Below are positions 33,394 through 46,045 of a stretch of 64,000 nucleotides of DNA, piece after piece. The position numbers and the translations under genes are program-made. The notes under the pieces are model-generated. The model was not told the origin of the DNA. It saw only the letters and a program-made list of their open reading frames with translations, and made no database searches. Every line of letters starts with the position of its first letter. Within the stretch, counting starts at the first letter, position 1. The stretch lies in assembly GCF_000471905.2 (NCBI RefSeq), contig NW_006500000.1, positions 267,422-331,421 of the forward strand. The letters run 5' to 3'. This DNA comes from Amborella trichopoda (taxonomy: Eukaryota; Streptophyta; Magnoliopsida; Amborellales; Amborellaceae).

Positions 33394-36300
33394 TGCAGGA
33401 AATAAAAGTGCTTTACATAATAAGATGATGCGGTTTTTATGATTGACATTGAGATGTACTCCAGTTGGGACAGTCTCATTTTCCGTAATTATAAGACCTG
33501 AATAATTTCTATTTAAGCACTTATTGCTTAATTTGTTGGGCATGCTAACTTGACGATAGACTTAATGGCAGGAGAGAGCCACATTTCTATGTTTCGTAAA
33601 ATTTTGCAGTGTTCCCTTGAAAGCAAAAACAGAACTCCAGTTTTTTATTGCCCCACTGTGCAAAGCATGTCAGAATTCTTCTGGATGCTTGTAGTTTTTG
33701 ACTCGGAGGCTCTCTCGCTCTTTCTCAAAGTTCTTGTGACTATTTCTTTGAGAGAGCGTCCCTATCTTTAATCTCTCTTCAACCCACCTATGTGGGATGG
33801 AGAACCAAAGATAGAAGGACCACTCGAGCTGCCTTCTCGAGATGACTCAATTGACAATCCACTTAGTGGGATAGGAAACCAAAACAAGAACCTCTAGAAG
33901 TCGATAGGGGCGAGGGCGTGTCTGTATTAATAGCGACACCCCAAGGCCAAGAAAATCCGCTAGGGGTCCCCATTATTGAAGAAGAGCCAATAGGGCAGCC
34001 CCATCCTATGAATTGATTGGGGCAGCCTCATCGAACAATAACAATACAATAGGGGTAGTAGGTGAGGACAAGTCCTCATCCCATGAACCCTAAGTCGTTA
34101 CAAGGCGTCCGAGTATTAATCACATTGCCTTCCTCGTCCATGATTCTCAACAGAACTCGTGCATAGAGGATGAGCCCGTCAAGGAATTAATATTCCTTAA
34201 GAACAACTCGAGGTTCTTGTTGAGAAGAAACATCATAAGGGAGTAGGGTGATCATTCTCCTCTTTCAGTAACCAAGTGAGGCATTCACGTCTACATATGT
34301 TCATATGAGCTAGTGGATTAAATTCACACGTTTCTCGAAATTAGTCTTTTTCAAAGGCAGTACAAGCTTAACACACACATCGGGCTAGATAACAATAAAA
34401 ACCTTTTAAGAGGAAAAGTAATATAAGATTTGCAGCCTAAGTAAAGGGGTTGAAGGGCTAGGAAACTGAGAGTAGGCCCAAGTCAAGAAATTCAAGGTTC
34501 GGTTGGAGTGACCCAAAAGATCTCACTGGAAATGGGCAACTACCATCGAAGAGGTGTCTAATATCAACCTAGGGCCAAGAGAAATCCAAGGGTAAATAAA
34601 TTTAGAGGCCCCTTGTACCCGAAGAATAGGAAAGGTGACTGGCATTCCAGAGGGAATATGAGATGAGGAAGTCGTTAACTGATCCTAGAAACATGCTAGA
34701 AGAAGCACTTCCAGTTCTTCAAGAGGGGCAAACCAAAGAACCCAATTCACAAGTGGCATCCACAGAAGTCAAAGTCCAGAGAAGAAGTTGCTAAAAATTT
34801 TAGGTACCAGCCTCCACCACCCATAAGTCAATTCGGTTAGTCAAAAAAAGAAAAAAAAGAAGAGAAAAAAACCAAAAAAACTATAGGGCTGAGCACCCGA
34901 GAGGGACCTCATGTGATGAAAAAAAAGAAAAGAAAAGACAACAAATCTCAAGCAAATCGAACGATGCATGAACTCACCAATGAAACTCCAAGAGGCATAC
35001 GAAGTTCTCATAAGCAAATCAAATGAGACCGTGACTCCCTAACGAAAATCCCAAAACAAATCAAAATATACTGAAAAGTTCCAAAGCAAAATAAGATCGG
35101 TGTCTCAAGCAGTCAAGGGGCATTTGCCTAATGACCGTGGTTGAGGATCTCTCCAAGTAACCCTAACAAACCTCGACCATCCGAATTTTAGGGTCGCTAG
35201 TAGAGGAACAAAATAAAAAAAATCCAAGGAGTTCTTGAACACTAGGGGATGTATCTCATTTTACAGGACATCGGTTCAATTAAAGACCTTAAGTAACTTC
35301 TCTTTGGATTATGGCATGAGGACAAATAACTGAAGATAAAGACAATACTTGATGATTCCAAGTCCTGAAAGTCCGAGTCAAGGTTTGCATAGCTCATATA
35401 AAATTAATTAACCCATCTCAAGTCTTAATGCTATGACACAAGGTGCAAAAAGTTTTTTTTACTTAAATTCAGTTACCTGGTTAGATTTTAAGCAGATAAA
35501 AGGTCACTAATAAAAAAATGGAAATAATAAAAATAAATAACGAAAAATTAAAAACTAAAAAATAAAATAAAATAAATTAAATTCCAACAAAAGGGTCAGA
35601 ATTGGTTAAATCGTAAGACACGTGTTCTCATAAATATTTCAAAATTACTCTTTAAAAAAATATTTCAAGAAATCTTTCTTTTCAAACAATATTTCAAAAA
35701 CCTTTCTTTGAAAGCCTGTCCTTCAAAAGGAAAAAACATATTTCCTTAAAAAGGAAACCAAAGAAAATAATCAAAATTCAACTTCTCAAACTTTCAAAGT
35801 TTTAAAACCATATAAGGTCAAGATTTCAAAATTGAGGGTAGACGTTTTCTAAAATCTCAGGTAAATATCTGTTATTATGAAAAGACCTAAAATTTTTCGT
35901 TATTACCCAGATGTATATTTTTTCAACTTCATAAAACTTTTTTTTATATAAAAAAAAAGAAACTGCCCATTTTCAGTTTTTGAAAAACTGAATTTTTGTG
36001 CTTGTAATTTGGTAGGCTAAACAAAAAAGAAAAAAAAAAGGAAAAAGGTATATATATATATATATAAAACATCCATTTTCTATTGAAAAAATTTAGATTG
36101 CAAATGGACAGATTTGAATCCTTGATGTGAAAGTGTAGAACCATTCATAATAATCGAAAAGCCACACCCATTCCATGATGAGCCTTTTTTTTTTTGGCAA
36201 TTAATTAAATAAAAAATATCTATTTTTTATTAATTTTTTTTTAAGATTTTTAGTAAAATTAGATTGTATATGGGGGAACTCAAACCCTTAACATGAAAGT

Positions 36301-36844
36301 GTAGAGGCATGCATGATAACCAAAAAACCAATTCAACCCCATTTTTAAATATTGGGGCATACATAATATTAATATTTAAGAATTTTGGTTTTTGAAATTC
36401 GTTTTTTCAAAAACTGAAATATAAAAACTTTTGGTTTTTGAAAAATTTATATAAATGTGAAGATCTAAACAACCAAATTAGGGCGCACCTTGTGATGAGA
36501 GAAATGCCATTGTTTGAATGGAAGGCAATTTTGCATCACCATCCCAATAAAAAGTCCCTATTAAAAAAGGAGGTAAGGAGCAACAAAAGTGGGATCACTC
36601 CCATTAAATGAGTGACGGCTACTAAAATATAAATTGAAAAACATATAAAATACAATAAAAAATATAAATTATAGGAGTCGTACTCGGATCCCTGATAGAA
36701 CTAATCAGTTTTATCAAAGAACCAGTCGATTTTTTATGCAACTTCCCAATTCCCAATAATATAGGAAATCGACAGGGTCCCACTACTTTTTGATTTGGAT
36801 CGGACAATTCCAATTTGAATTGACATTTTTTAAAGGAATTATAT
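33394..36844. other. Long non-coding stretch
   Basis: No domain was recognised on either strand. 33.8-35.2 kb is less AT-rich and may be old retroelement leader or LTR sequence, but no LTR ends were found. 35.4-36.4 kb is very A/T-rich with homopolymer runs and a (TA)n microsatellite at about 36,050-36,066. Confidence 0.45.
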
Positions 36845-36846
36845 AC

Positions 36847-37633
36847 AATGAGACCATTTATCTTTGATACAAGGTGGTTATAATTCCTTCTAGGGCAATG
36901 ATTTCATGCAACCGTTGTATAGTAATATAATGCAACATTCCTAAAAAACCATCTTATGACCATTTGTTTGATCCAATTTTGAAATATACACTCTTTTCAT
37001 TCTAATGAACAATCAATAAGAAAATAAAAAATAAAAAATTGACAACACAACTTAGAAAATATTTTTTTATCCCAATTAACATAGGCCGTTCATTTTGGTG
37101 AGATGCTTAGATCTAGGCCTTTGAAAGATTTTTTCATTTCCAATTTTTTTGGATGGCTTTATTATCATTAAATGAGAAATGTTAAAAAAAAAAAATTTGA
37201 TTTTTAGTTTATAAAGGCTAAGATCTTGAAATTCACAAAATGACTGGTCTAGATTCGTTTTTGGAGGGGATTCATTTTGACCATATCCAGGGTTCAAATA
37301 TAACTTTTTTATTTTTATTTTTTGGGGGATTGATTATTGAGATTGAGAGAGTGTGTGTGCAAAATTTGGGGTCATACAAATACCACAAACATAGTTTTTT
37401 AGAAGTGTCGTTGCATTATACTATGATACAACCATTGCATTGGATCACTGCTCTTCCTTATAACCATTTGATGTGAAATTTGATAGCTTGGATGTATCAC
37501 AAAATTCGAGAAAATTTCTTTTGAAGTTTGAGCTTGGTCAATAGAGTAATTGCAGTCACCTAATTTCATATCCAATGGTCAAGATTAACATGACCACCTT
37601 GTATTAAAGGTAAATGGTCTCATTCTAGACTTT
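36847..37633. mobile_element. TIR element related to family-2 MITEs (~785 bp)
   Basis: Left 'aatgagaccatttatctttg' and right (reverse complement) 'aatgagaccatttaccttta' form inverted repeats that continue with 'atacaaggtggt' on both sides. The core 'gaccatttatctttt' is shared with the family-2 MITEs at 0.9 and 45.5 kb. No target duplication was identified and no transposase domain is present. Confidence 0.68.
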
Positions 37634-37659
37634 TTCTTTTTTAAAAACCTAGTACTAGG

Positions 37660-39634
37660 TGAAAGTAAGACGTATGTGACCTTTTACAGGTGAATATAAT
37701 TTTTTTTTTTAATCACCCTTTTTTGTTTTGGCAAAAAGATCACTTACAGATAGTTTTATTACAATAAAAAATATTTCAAAATAAAGGCAACTTAACAATA
37801 ATATAAAACTCAACCACTTGATGCCATTTATACAACTAAACACTACGTTTGAGAATAAAAATAAATTTACATGAAATAAAAGAAGATGTCAGAGATTACT
37901 TCAACCAGGCTTATTACACCCCACACCGAGTCACCAATATCTGATGGCGCGGGATCAACTGTCTAGCATCAATCTCGAACTAGAAAGCCAATTTCGGTCA
38001 AACTGAGTAAGCACCCTTAAATCTCTACAAAACCCTAACTCTAAAAATAATTTAGGCTTAACCCTAATTTCTCAACCCTTAGTATTTATAGGTCAAGAGG
38101 GAGAGATAGTAGGAGGCCTAGGGTTGGGGCATATCCCCCTATAGGTCTTTAGGAGGGAGAGAACTTTAGAGAGAGAAACCTTGAGGAGAGAGATGAGAGA
38201 GAGAGTTATAGGAAGAGAAGGTGTAGAGAATAAGGGTTTCAAAACACCCTTATTTAAAGTGTAAAGTTAGGTTTAGGGTTTCTTAGGGTTTTTCATATTT
38301 GTCTCTTTCTTGAGATTGAATATAGACCGTTAATCAAGGTGATTTGTGGGGTGAGATATCTGAGCCATCCATTCTATAGATAGGCCATCAACATTATGAA
38401 AGGTGCATGGACCATTATCCCCATTTCTTTAAACCACTTTTCCATTTATATTTTATAAATAAATTAATTCTAATAAAATATTATTCATTCCATAAAATAG
38501 CATGTTCCATCTGATATATTCCTTACGAATATGTCAAATATTATCAAGTTAATATATGCTACCATATTTATATAAGATAAGGTCAATGTTTACTATATAC
38601 TCAAATTGACCATATCCCTTAAAACATACTTTCCATAATACAAATTTCTTGAACATAAAGAAACCAAAAGAGAATACAATGGTGGGCCGTGCCACCCTCA
38701 TGTGGCACATATGGTCCCCACCCACATGCTCCATGGTGGGCCCATGTGCATTATGGGCCCTATGTAATTTTATAAAATTTTTAAAATAACAAAAACAATT
38801 TTAAAACTTTTATTTGAAATTTTATAACTTTGTAAAATCAATTACTTTATTTTTATAAGTCCAAAAATTACAAATAAAATATTAAAAGATTCATAAAAAT
38901 TCAAATAATAAATCTAAAATAATTTCAATAATAAAATGAACACAATTAAATTAATATGATGGGAAATGAATCCATGTGGTTCAGGAATTCCATCAGTGAT
39001 CATGAGGCACTCCACATTCTACTGTGGACTACAGACCACACTCGCTTTATCAAACCGACCAAGTGTTTTCCATGATAAACAGTCCAAGAAGGGGCTCATT
39101 AGCGGGTCATCAAAGTCTGACCAATGAGCCAAGGGGTCGCAATCCCAGTCTGTAGATTATATGTCCTCCCCTAGAGACGAGTCAAGGTCACCACGACCTG
39201 ATGCGACCACAGCTCTATGGTACATATGGGTATCTCTCGCACATGCATATGTTTCATCCAAAGGTGGATATCTAGTTTTTCCGAATGATATATCGATATG
39301 CATGCCGTGTGATGGATCATAGATGAGGTTTTGGCCCCCGTCTCTGTATGCCTACCATCACACACAAAGGTCACACAGTTCCTCGCCTCACTCATCCAGA
39401 CATAAGCTCCGACTCATCAAAAGATAACCCAAAACCCTTCTCGGTTTATTCTCTATGCCTAGGTACTTTTCCAACCGACTGGCCTAGATCGTCAAGTACA
39501 GTCCGCTATTAACAAACATTATTTACTTAATATGGTTCCCGAAGGACCATACTCCCACTGAGTTTATGTTCCACTATAATAAATGTTTTTCATTACACAC
39601 TCATAAGGCCTTTAAAGGACGTATAAACCCAACA
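37660..39634 (-). mobile_element. Solo LTR B (1975 bp), sister of LTR A
   Basis: Colinear with LTR A over its whole length: both start tgaaagt, and share 'agacgtatgtgac'/'ggacaatgtgatc', 'tctatgcctaggta' and 'cgcaatcccagtct'/'cacaatcccagtct'. This copy ends aaacccaaca. Flanking 5-mers ctagg (37655-37659) and ctaag (39635-39639) match at 4 of 5. A minus-strand TATA-like 'cctataaatactaaggg' lies near 38.1 kb, supporting minus orientation. No coding sequence. Confidence 0.87.
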
Positions 39635-39867
39635 CTAAGAACAACCATATGTCTATAGTGGATAATTTATATATTTAACCTCTGTAGACTTCTAATATTT
39701 TCTAAAAAGTTTAAAAAATATAGTGAGTAGTTACAAATTATTAAATCCATATTATGTAGATTCCTTATCATGAACACGAGTTATTACAAATTGTACTTCC
39801 ATAAATTGTTCCCAGGAAACCTAGGTATAAGAAGCCATAATATCATTACTTACTTCTTAGTTGTGAC

Positions 39868-41238
39868 CAATGTTTAAAAGATAGGCCAATTTTTAAAAAT
39901 TCGGCCGACTAACTTGGGATCGGTCACTGACCGATCATGATTTAGCTCAATTCCAACGGTCATGTATGCATGAATTTTTTTCAGTGTACTAATCAGACTA
40001 ATAGGAGATTTGTTCTAAAAATCGTCTGATAAGTGCATTGTCATAGTGCAGAGTCTGCAAAGCTTTCCTTATAACATTTTTTATATATTTCTTTTTTCTT
40101 TTCTTTTCCCTATTTTTTCATTTCTCTATTTAAAACTTTATATATTATTACAACTTTTTGAACACGGTTTCTATGCGGCCAGCCCGCATATTGTAGAAAT
40201 GCGGGCTTAGCAATAGATATATTTTTTAAATATAATTTGATCCAAATTATTAGAGAATATATAATCTTTAACATGTAGATCATGAATATGAAAAAATAAA
40301 ATAGAATTAAAAAATAAAAATAATAATTATATTAAGAAAACATTTGGACTGTTAGTTACAATTGATTTTAGATGGACCACCTATTTGTATCAATCTTTAA
40401 GATGATGTTGTATACCTCTGGACTACATATTGTAGAAATGTGGTCCAGCCCGCATGAAACAATTTTCTCAAATTTTTTTATGTGCTAATTGTAGGGTTTG
40501 GCGCCTTGGGCGAGTAGACTCAGATGCACTAGAGTTGGTCTGGGGCGATAGGGTGCCAAATCTATAAGTCCCTCAACTCGAGGATATAAAATTTATTCGT
40601 TGTCCATCTGATTTGATCTTCAATCTAATACCTACACAACCATTCCCCCAGGTGCACATAGACGCATATAAGAGAGAGAGAGAAATGGAAATTTATCAAA
40701 ATTGTCACAAAGAGATGAATCAATTTTATATTTTACCTATATTTTTAATTGAAATCCATAATACCCAAAAAAAACATTGTCTTGAGTTGAAATATTATAC
40801 TCTTTTATAATATAATATATTATATATTATATATTTATATTTGTTTTATTAATGTAATTTATATTCTATAGTATATATTGATTACAAATTATATATAATA
40901 TATATTATATAATATTAACATTATCTATTATATATTGATCACTGAAAAAGTATTGCTTCCTTAATCATTTTATCCGAAACCCAATTATGCTTATGATATT
41001 TGTTTTTTATTTTTTATGTGACAATATAAAAAAAGCAATACAAGTACAATTTAAACATTTTTTATTTTTTTTTGGATATTTTTGGGTTTTTGTGAGTTTT
41101 TTGGGATTTTGTTTTATCAAAATTATATTTTGCAGAAAAAAATCGAAGTACTAATCGTCCCATCTAGTCGGAATTGGTTGGACTAATCGGATCAAGCTAG
41201 GACCGACTAATCGGCCAGATCCGTTGTTTAGAACACCG
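39868..41238. mobile_element. Non-autonomous hAT element (1371 bp)
   Basis: Left end caatgtttaaaagatagg and right end (reverse complement) cggtgttctaaacaacgg match the terminal pattern of the two other hAT elements here. The 8-bp flanks gttgtgac (39860-39867) and gttgtaac (41239-41246) match at 7 of 8. The interior has no transposase, is AT-rich with a (TA)-palindrome zone at about 40.80-40.93 kb, and contains another repeat at 40.17-40.48 kb. Subterminal 'gactaatcgg' words repeat near both ends. Confidence 0.82.
40165..40480. repeat. Interspersed repeat nested in the hAT, copy 1
   Basis: It shares with 51,220-51,560 the words 'tagatcatgaatatgaaaaa', 'atttggactgtta' and 'acatattgtagaaatgtg'. 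The ends 'cagcccgcat' and 'agcccgcatgaaac' suggest a MITE with inverted ends. Boundaries are approximate. Confidence 0.55.
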
Positions 41239-41246
41239 GTTGTAAC

Positions 41247-42469
41247 TATCAATGAGTTAAAAAGCCAAAAAAAATTTGCAACTATGATTTAAAAAGTTAA
41301 AAAGCCCCAATATCTATGAGTTAAAAGAGTTTGTAACTATGCTTTTAGTTCACTTTCGAAGACGTATACGACTTTATTTTACATTTTAGTAGTTTTTAAA
41401 TACTCCTATAACTTTTATGTATGGACGAGGGAGTTCCTATTTATAAAAGATTAAAAAATTAACTTCTTTTAAAAAATTCAGAAAACCGGTGTAGACGCCC
41501 CTTTTAAAATTGGTTATTTTTCCAATTTTCTAAACCCTAATTCCCCAAAACTTTAGGAAAATACCTTGAAATGGCCAAATAAACCTCTAAGACCAGAATA
41601 ACCTAATAGACCCTAGTTTACCATCTCCCATAGTCCATTTAAACTTCAATGGTTTCCTAATCTTCTAGAAAAAATATAGGAGATGTCCCATAAAGATCCC
41701 AAAAACCCTAAAAATTATGTAAATCCAAGAGGAATAGGAAGACCTAGAATTTAGGGATATTTGAGCCCATCCCAGACTTGAAATGGGATAAAAATCAACC
41801 CAGAATGGGTTAAATCTAAAGAAGATCGATCATTCAAACCGAAATTCGGAGTAAGAAATCTGCAGACAACACCGAGGAAGTTGTACAATTCACAAGGCTC
41901 GATGACGCATACTGCTTCGTCACCGCATCGACTTGAAAAAGTAACATTTTTTCCCTTGATTCCTTGATTTTTCATTCATGTGGAAAAGTGTATATTACTT
42001 ATTGAAATTGGAATTTTTTGGAATATAGTATATGGTGTTTGGACTGCATCGTAGAAACCAGGAAAGTGTAAATTCACTGTTTGAATTGTTTGGAATATCT
42101 TTTTCCTGAAAATGCAAATCCTCTATCTCTATTGTTTTCTCCCTGCAATGTTAAGAAATGAGTCTTTCTCCCTTTTCAAACGCCAACTCTATCTAGAATA
42201 ACACCAACAAAGGTAATTAGAGAATCTCTCTTTCTCTTCAGCATAACATCTCTAAATATTTACAAATGAACGGTATCCTTCTAAGACAAATCTCCACTCA
42301 AGTAAAAGCGAGAAACAAGTATCCATTCCAAGAAAAAGAGGGAAAACAAGTGATGTAAGACGAGTTTCCCTCTAGCAAAGCGAGAGAAAAGCTTTAGAGG
42401 GAAAAAACAATGCCGGAACCAGAAGTGTAACCATTCATTGATTCTATATAATCATTTTTATGTCCATTG
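41247..42469. other. Unassigned spacer
   Basis: A 74-residue minus-strand frame at 41,751-41,975 has no recognisable domain. Nothing else supported. Confidence 0.4.
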
Positions 42470-43940
42470 ATTGATAACAAAATTTGATATTGTTTGATAA
42501 CAAAATTTGATATACTTTCTCTCTGTAAAACTCAAAATTTGGGATAATCTCTTTCTCTCTCTCAATTTTGAGATACTTGCTCTATCTAAAATTTGCTCTA
42601 TCTAAAATTTGATATGGTTTTTTCTTTAAAATTTTAATACAATTTCTCTTTCATAAACTTAAAATTTGAAATAGTTTCTCTCTCTGAAAATTTTAGGTAC
42701 TCTCTCTATCTAAAATTTGATATAGTTTATCTCTTTAAAATTTTGAGATACTTTCTCTCTCTATAACTATAAATTTGATATGGTTTCTCTCTATAAAATT
42801 TTTGAAACGGTTCCTCTCTCTCAAAAATTTATTGGAGTTTCTCTCTCTAAATTTTAAAGTACTTTAAAGGGAAATTTTTTTATAGAACCGAGGCTCTAAA
42901 CAATCAAATTCGAGCCTACCTCAAAAATTTTACTAAAAGAGGTTGTTTTGATGCTCAAATATCCTCTAATTCATCATCTCCACATTAAGATGCATGAACA
43001 TGAGAAAAAAATGGATTGCAAGTTTTGAAAATACTGTATTTTGTAACGCAATTTTGGATTGTCAATTTTTAAGATTTTCAAGTTTTCATATATCTCTCGA
43101 TCTATACTATTTTTGAAGCTTTAAACTTTAAAAATAAAGATGAAAATATATTTTAAGGCTATCCAAAAGATTTCAGTATTGAAACCACGTTTTTCGATAC
43201 TATTTGAAGGTAGGCTCTAATTTGATTATTTAGAGCCTAGGCTCTATACAAACCGCACCCATACTTAAAATTTGAGAGAGTTTCTTTCTAAAAATTTTGA
43301 GATAGTTTTTTTGAGAAAATCTTTTTATCTCACTAAAACTTAAAATTTGAGATGGTTTTTCGATCTAAAATTTTTGAAATAGTCTATAAATTTCAGGTAC
43401 TTTCTCAATCTAAATTTGAGATAGTTTTTTTCTCCGAAGTTTTAAGATATTTTCTCTCTCAAAAACTTAAAAGTTTGACATAGCTCTCTCTCTCTCAAAT
43501 TTTTTAGGTAGTTTCTCTATCTAAAATTTGACATAGTTTCTATCTTTAAAATTTTAATATATTTTCTCTCTAAAACTTAAAATTTGAGATAGTTTCTCTT
43601 TAAAAGTTTTGAGATATTTCTCTCTAAAAGTTCTCATGCAGTTCCACTCTCTAAAATTTAATATAGTTTCTCTCAGCAAGATTTTAAGATTCTTTTCCTA
43701 TCAAAAACTTAAGATTTGAGATAGTTTTTGTTTTTAAAATTTGAAGGTTCTCTCCTTAAAACTTTAAATTTGAGTTAGTTTCTGTCTCTAAAAATTTGAG
43801 ATGATTTCTCTCTTTAAAATATTTCATATATTCTCTCTCTAAAAAATTTAATGTATTTTCTCTTTTTTAAAATTTAATATATTTTCTCTCTCTAAAATTT
43901 GATATAGCTTCTTTATCTAAAATTTGAATATGTTTTCTTT
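42470..43940. repeat. CT-rich minisatellite array, split by a MITE
   Basis: Dozens of degenerate ~22-35 bp units of the form 'tttctctctctaaaatttga' with variants run from 42.47 to 43.94 kb, apart from a family-1 MITE at 42,869-43,260. The array is strongly strand-asymmetric (pyrimidine runs alternating with aaaattt). It is non-coding. Confidence 0.88.
42869..43260. mobile_element. Family-1 MITE, copy e (392 bp) inside the minisatellite
   Basis: Long inverted arms: left 'ccgaggctctaaacaatcaa', right 'gattatttagagcctaggct', with terminus ctatacaaaccgcaccc. Flanks tactttaaa (42860-42868) and atacttaaa (43261-43269) are consistent with a target duplication carrying an indel. Its interior is close to copy d. 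Confidence 0.82.
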
Positions 43941-43963
43941 CTTCAGCCGCACATGGCAGAGGT

Positions 43964-44142
43964 GGGAAAGGGGCTTGAGCCATGGTGGTACACCCTATAC
44001 TCTACTTATTATGTTGCGGTTTCCATTCCCACCACTAACATCACAGCACTAATGCCTTCAAACAGCTAACTCTTAATCTACTTGAAAAAATGGGTAGGGG
44101 TCTATCTTCTCCATTGAATTACCCAAAAAAAAAAAAAAAAAA
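43964..44142 (+). mobile_element. Poly-A short retroelement (SINE-like), copy 1
   Basis: Starts 'gggaaaggggcttgagcc' and ends in an 18-A tail at 44,125-44,142. Flanking 13-mers acatggcagaggt (43951-43963) and atatggtagaggt (44146-44158) match at 11 of 13, as for LINE-driven insertion. Copy 2 is at 47.2 kb on the other strand. Clear pol III A and B boxes were not identified, so it could also be a LINE 3' end. Confidence 0.7.
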
Positions 44143-44632
44143 GGTATATGGTAGAGGTTTTCAATGATGCTAGATTTTCGTTTTCATTCACAAATGAAAG
44201 GTCCTCAGTCTCGCTAGGGTTGGAGAATCCTATGGACCTCAAAAAATTTATTCAATCAAACTTACGGCAGGGTAGTTACAGGTCCGTGAGAAAATAAGTC
44301 GTTTTCATGAGATGTTAATTCCACCTATTTTAGTGGAATTGAGATTTCTAATATATAAGTTTAAAATGAGCATTCAGGAATCCTACAAAAAATCTCAATT
44401 CCAATAGAAATGTTAATTCTAAGCGAACCAAACAAAATTGGCTTGACTTTTTGCAGAAAAAGTGACTCCTAGAAATTTGAATCCAAAAAACCAAACAGAC
44501 CCTTAGTGTTTTTGTAACATCATATCAAAGGTGTTCCATTTGTTGCAAGAAAAGCTAGATGTAATTAAAACAAGTTGCTTAGAAGCACTTGGAACTCTTC
44601 TCAAACCTGCTTTAATAAAAAGCGCCCTTCGC

Positions 44633-45065
44633 ATTTGATTTGGAGTGAATTTATTAGCTGATTTATGTGTTCTCTACATCTCCCGATTCTCATTTGATAT
44701 GGAGAGAATTTATTGGATGATTTATGTGTGTTATCTGGTCCATGTGTTTGGAGTCATCTCTTTAAACTTTTGCTTGATACACATCTTAGCAAGACTTCGA
44801 CCTCTGCTGCGGCCGATGGTCTGTGAAGAAGAGACTGCTTTCGGCCTATTTTGCCGATTACAATTTGACAGAATCCCAATCTACCCTCACATCGACATTG
44901 TTAAAGCACAAACTGAGGCAGACTGGTCTCGTGTCCTCTTGCCTCTCGGTCCCGCACGTAAACAGGTCTATATGATCCATTCTCTGGAATCACATATAGG
45001 GGTGACTCTTCATGATTAAATCTATATGATCCATTATGTGGAATCACATATAGGGGTGACTCTTC
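44633..45065. repeat. Two small tandem duplications in a GC-richer island
   Basis: 'catttgatttggagtgaatt' near 44,633 and 'catttgatatggagagaatt' near 44,692 are ~60 bp apart. 'tctatatgatccatt' and 'aatcacatataggggtgact' repeat with a 54-bp offset at 44,967 and 45,021. Between them 44,795-44,965 is clearly GC-richer than its surroundings. A 124-residue frame (44,645-45,019) crosses it, but no domain is recognised. Confidence 0.7.
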
Positions 45066-45079
45066 ATTGAAGCTTAAGT

Positions 45080-45260
45080 CACACATGATTAATGTCGCAT
45101 AGCCATTGTCTTATGAACAATTCCAAATGGTTAATGTCCTATCGAAATTGCCTAACAGCTAATGTCAAGTGGAAAATGCCCAGAGGCGAATGCCTGCTAC
45201 GACTGATGCCTGACCAATTCCAAATGAGACTATTGTTTGATGATTAATGTCCATCCAATG
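45080..45260. repeat. Degenerate taatgtc/aatgcc minisatellite
   Basis: Loose ~30-bp repeats containing 'taatgtc' and 'aatgcc'/'gatgcc', with 'caattccaaatg' occurring twice. Non-coding. Confidence 0.55.
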
Positions 45261-45510
45261 TCACCTGATTCGATATCATGTGCGGCCCATGCTTTGGAGT
45301 TGAGATCATATGCAACTCACATTCAAATTTGAGTTAGTTTCAGCAAAAAGAAGAGCATATATAGCACGAGGGAATGACATAAAAGGAGTAGACAGGTCTT
45401 CTAAATTTGATCCCATTGGGGGAAAACAGGGAGCAATAGCAAGAAGGGAAAGAAAAGAGGAAATGAATGAGATAGTATCTAATGAAGTTAGAGAAAACTA
45501 GAAGAAACAT

Positions 45511-45750
45511 AAAATATTATGTAAAGAGACCATTTATCTTTTGTACATGGAGGTCACAATCAATCTTATATCTCAAATTTCAAAATGGTTGGTTGAAAGA
45601 ATGTCATTGAACATTCACAAAGCTCCAAAAAAAAAAAAAAATTCTCGGACGTCATGACTTACCCCAAGCCATCCAATTTGACATCTAATAGGTGGAAATG
45701 ATTGTGACATTCATGTACAAAAGATAAATAGTCTTTTTATAGACAAGCTC
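45511..45750. mobile_element. Family-2 MITE, second copy
   Basis: Left 'gaccatttatcttttgtaca' and right (reverse complement) 'gactatttatcttttgtaca' continue as 'ggaggtcacaatcaatc' and 'gaatgtcacaatcattt'. The arms match those of the element at 914-1142. Outer ends are less certain, and no target duplication was identified. Confidence 0.68.
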
Positions 45751-45879
45751 TTAATAAATAAAGCTTAGATAGCTCAGATCTGACCTGGACTTGACAAGAC
45801 AACAATTTATAAAAATATGTGCTTAAACTCCCAATAGAATTCAAAGGCCATATTGTTTTCGAAATCATATCGCAAAAGG

Positions 45880-46045
45880 CTAAGAGTAGTTGCATGTGGC
45901 CTAATGTTGGTTGTATGTTGCCTAATGTTGGTTGTATGTGGCCAATTTTATGCTGCATCGAGCTTAACTTGGATCTCATGTGGCCAAGAATAGGCCTCAT
46001 GCAGCCTAATCATGGCTGCATGAGGCCACATTGAGCCCGCATACA
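45880..46045. repeat. tgcatgtggccta minisatellite, cluster 1
   Basis: About seven degenerate units around 'gcatgtggcctaatgttgg'. Repetitive translated frames on both strands are artefacts of this unit. Further clusters are at 46.87-47.02 and 47.53-47.60 kb. Confidence 0.75.

Noticed and set aside
27678..39634. LTR A and LTR B as the two ends of one large element
   Set aside because: Each has its own 5-bp flanks, the DNA between is copia and host protease sequence, and LTR A lies within copia RNase H.
44645..45019. 124-residue frame as a host gene
   Set aside because: It spans two tandem duplications and has no recognised domain or splice signals; kept only as a GC-island observation.
45737..46034. 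Repetitive short proteins on both strands
   Set aside because: They are translations of the degenerate minisatellite; frames on opposite strands are equally repetitive, so no coding signal.
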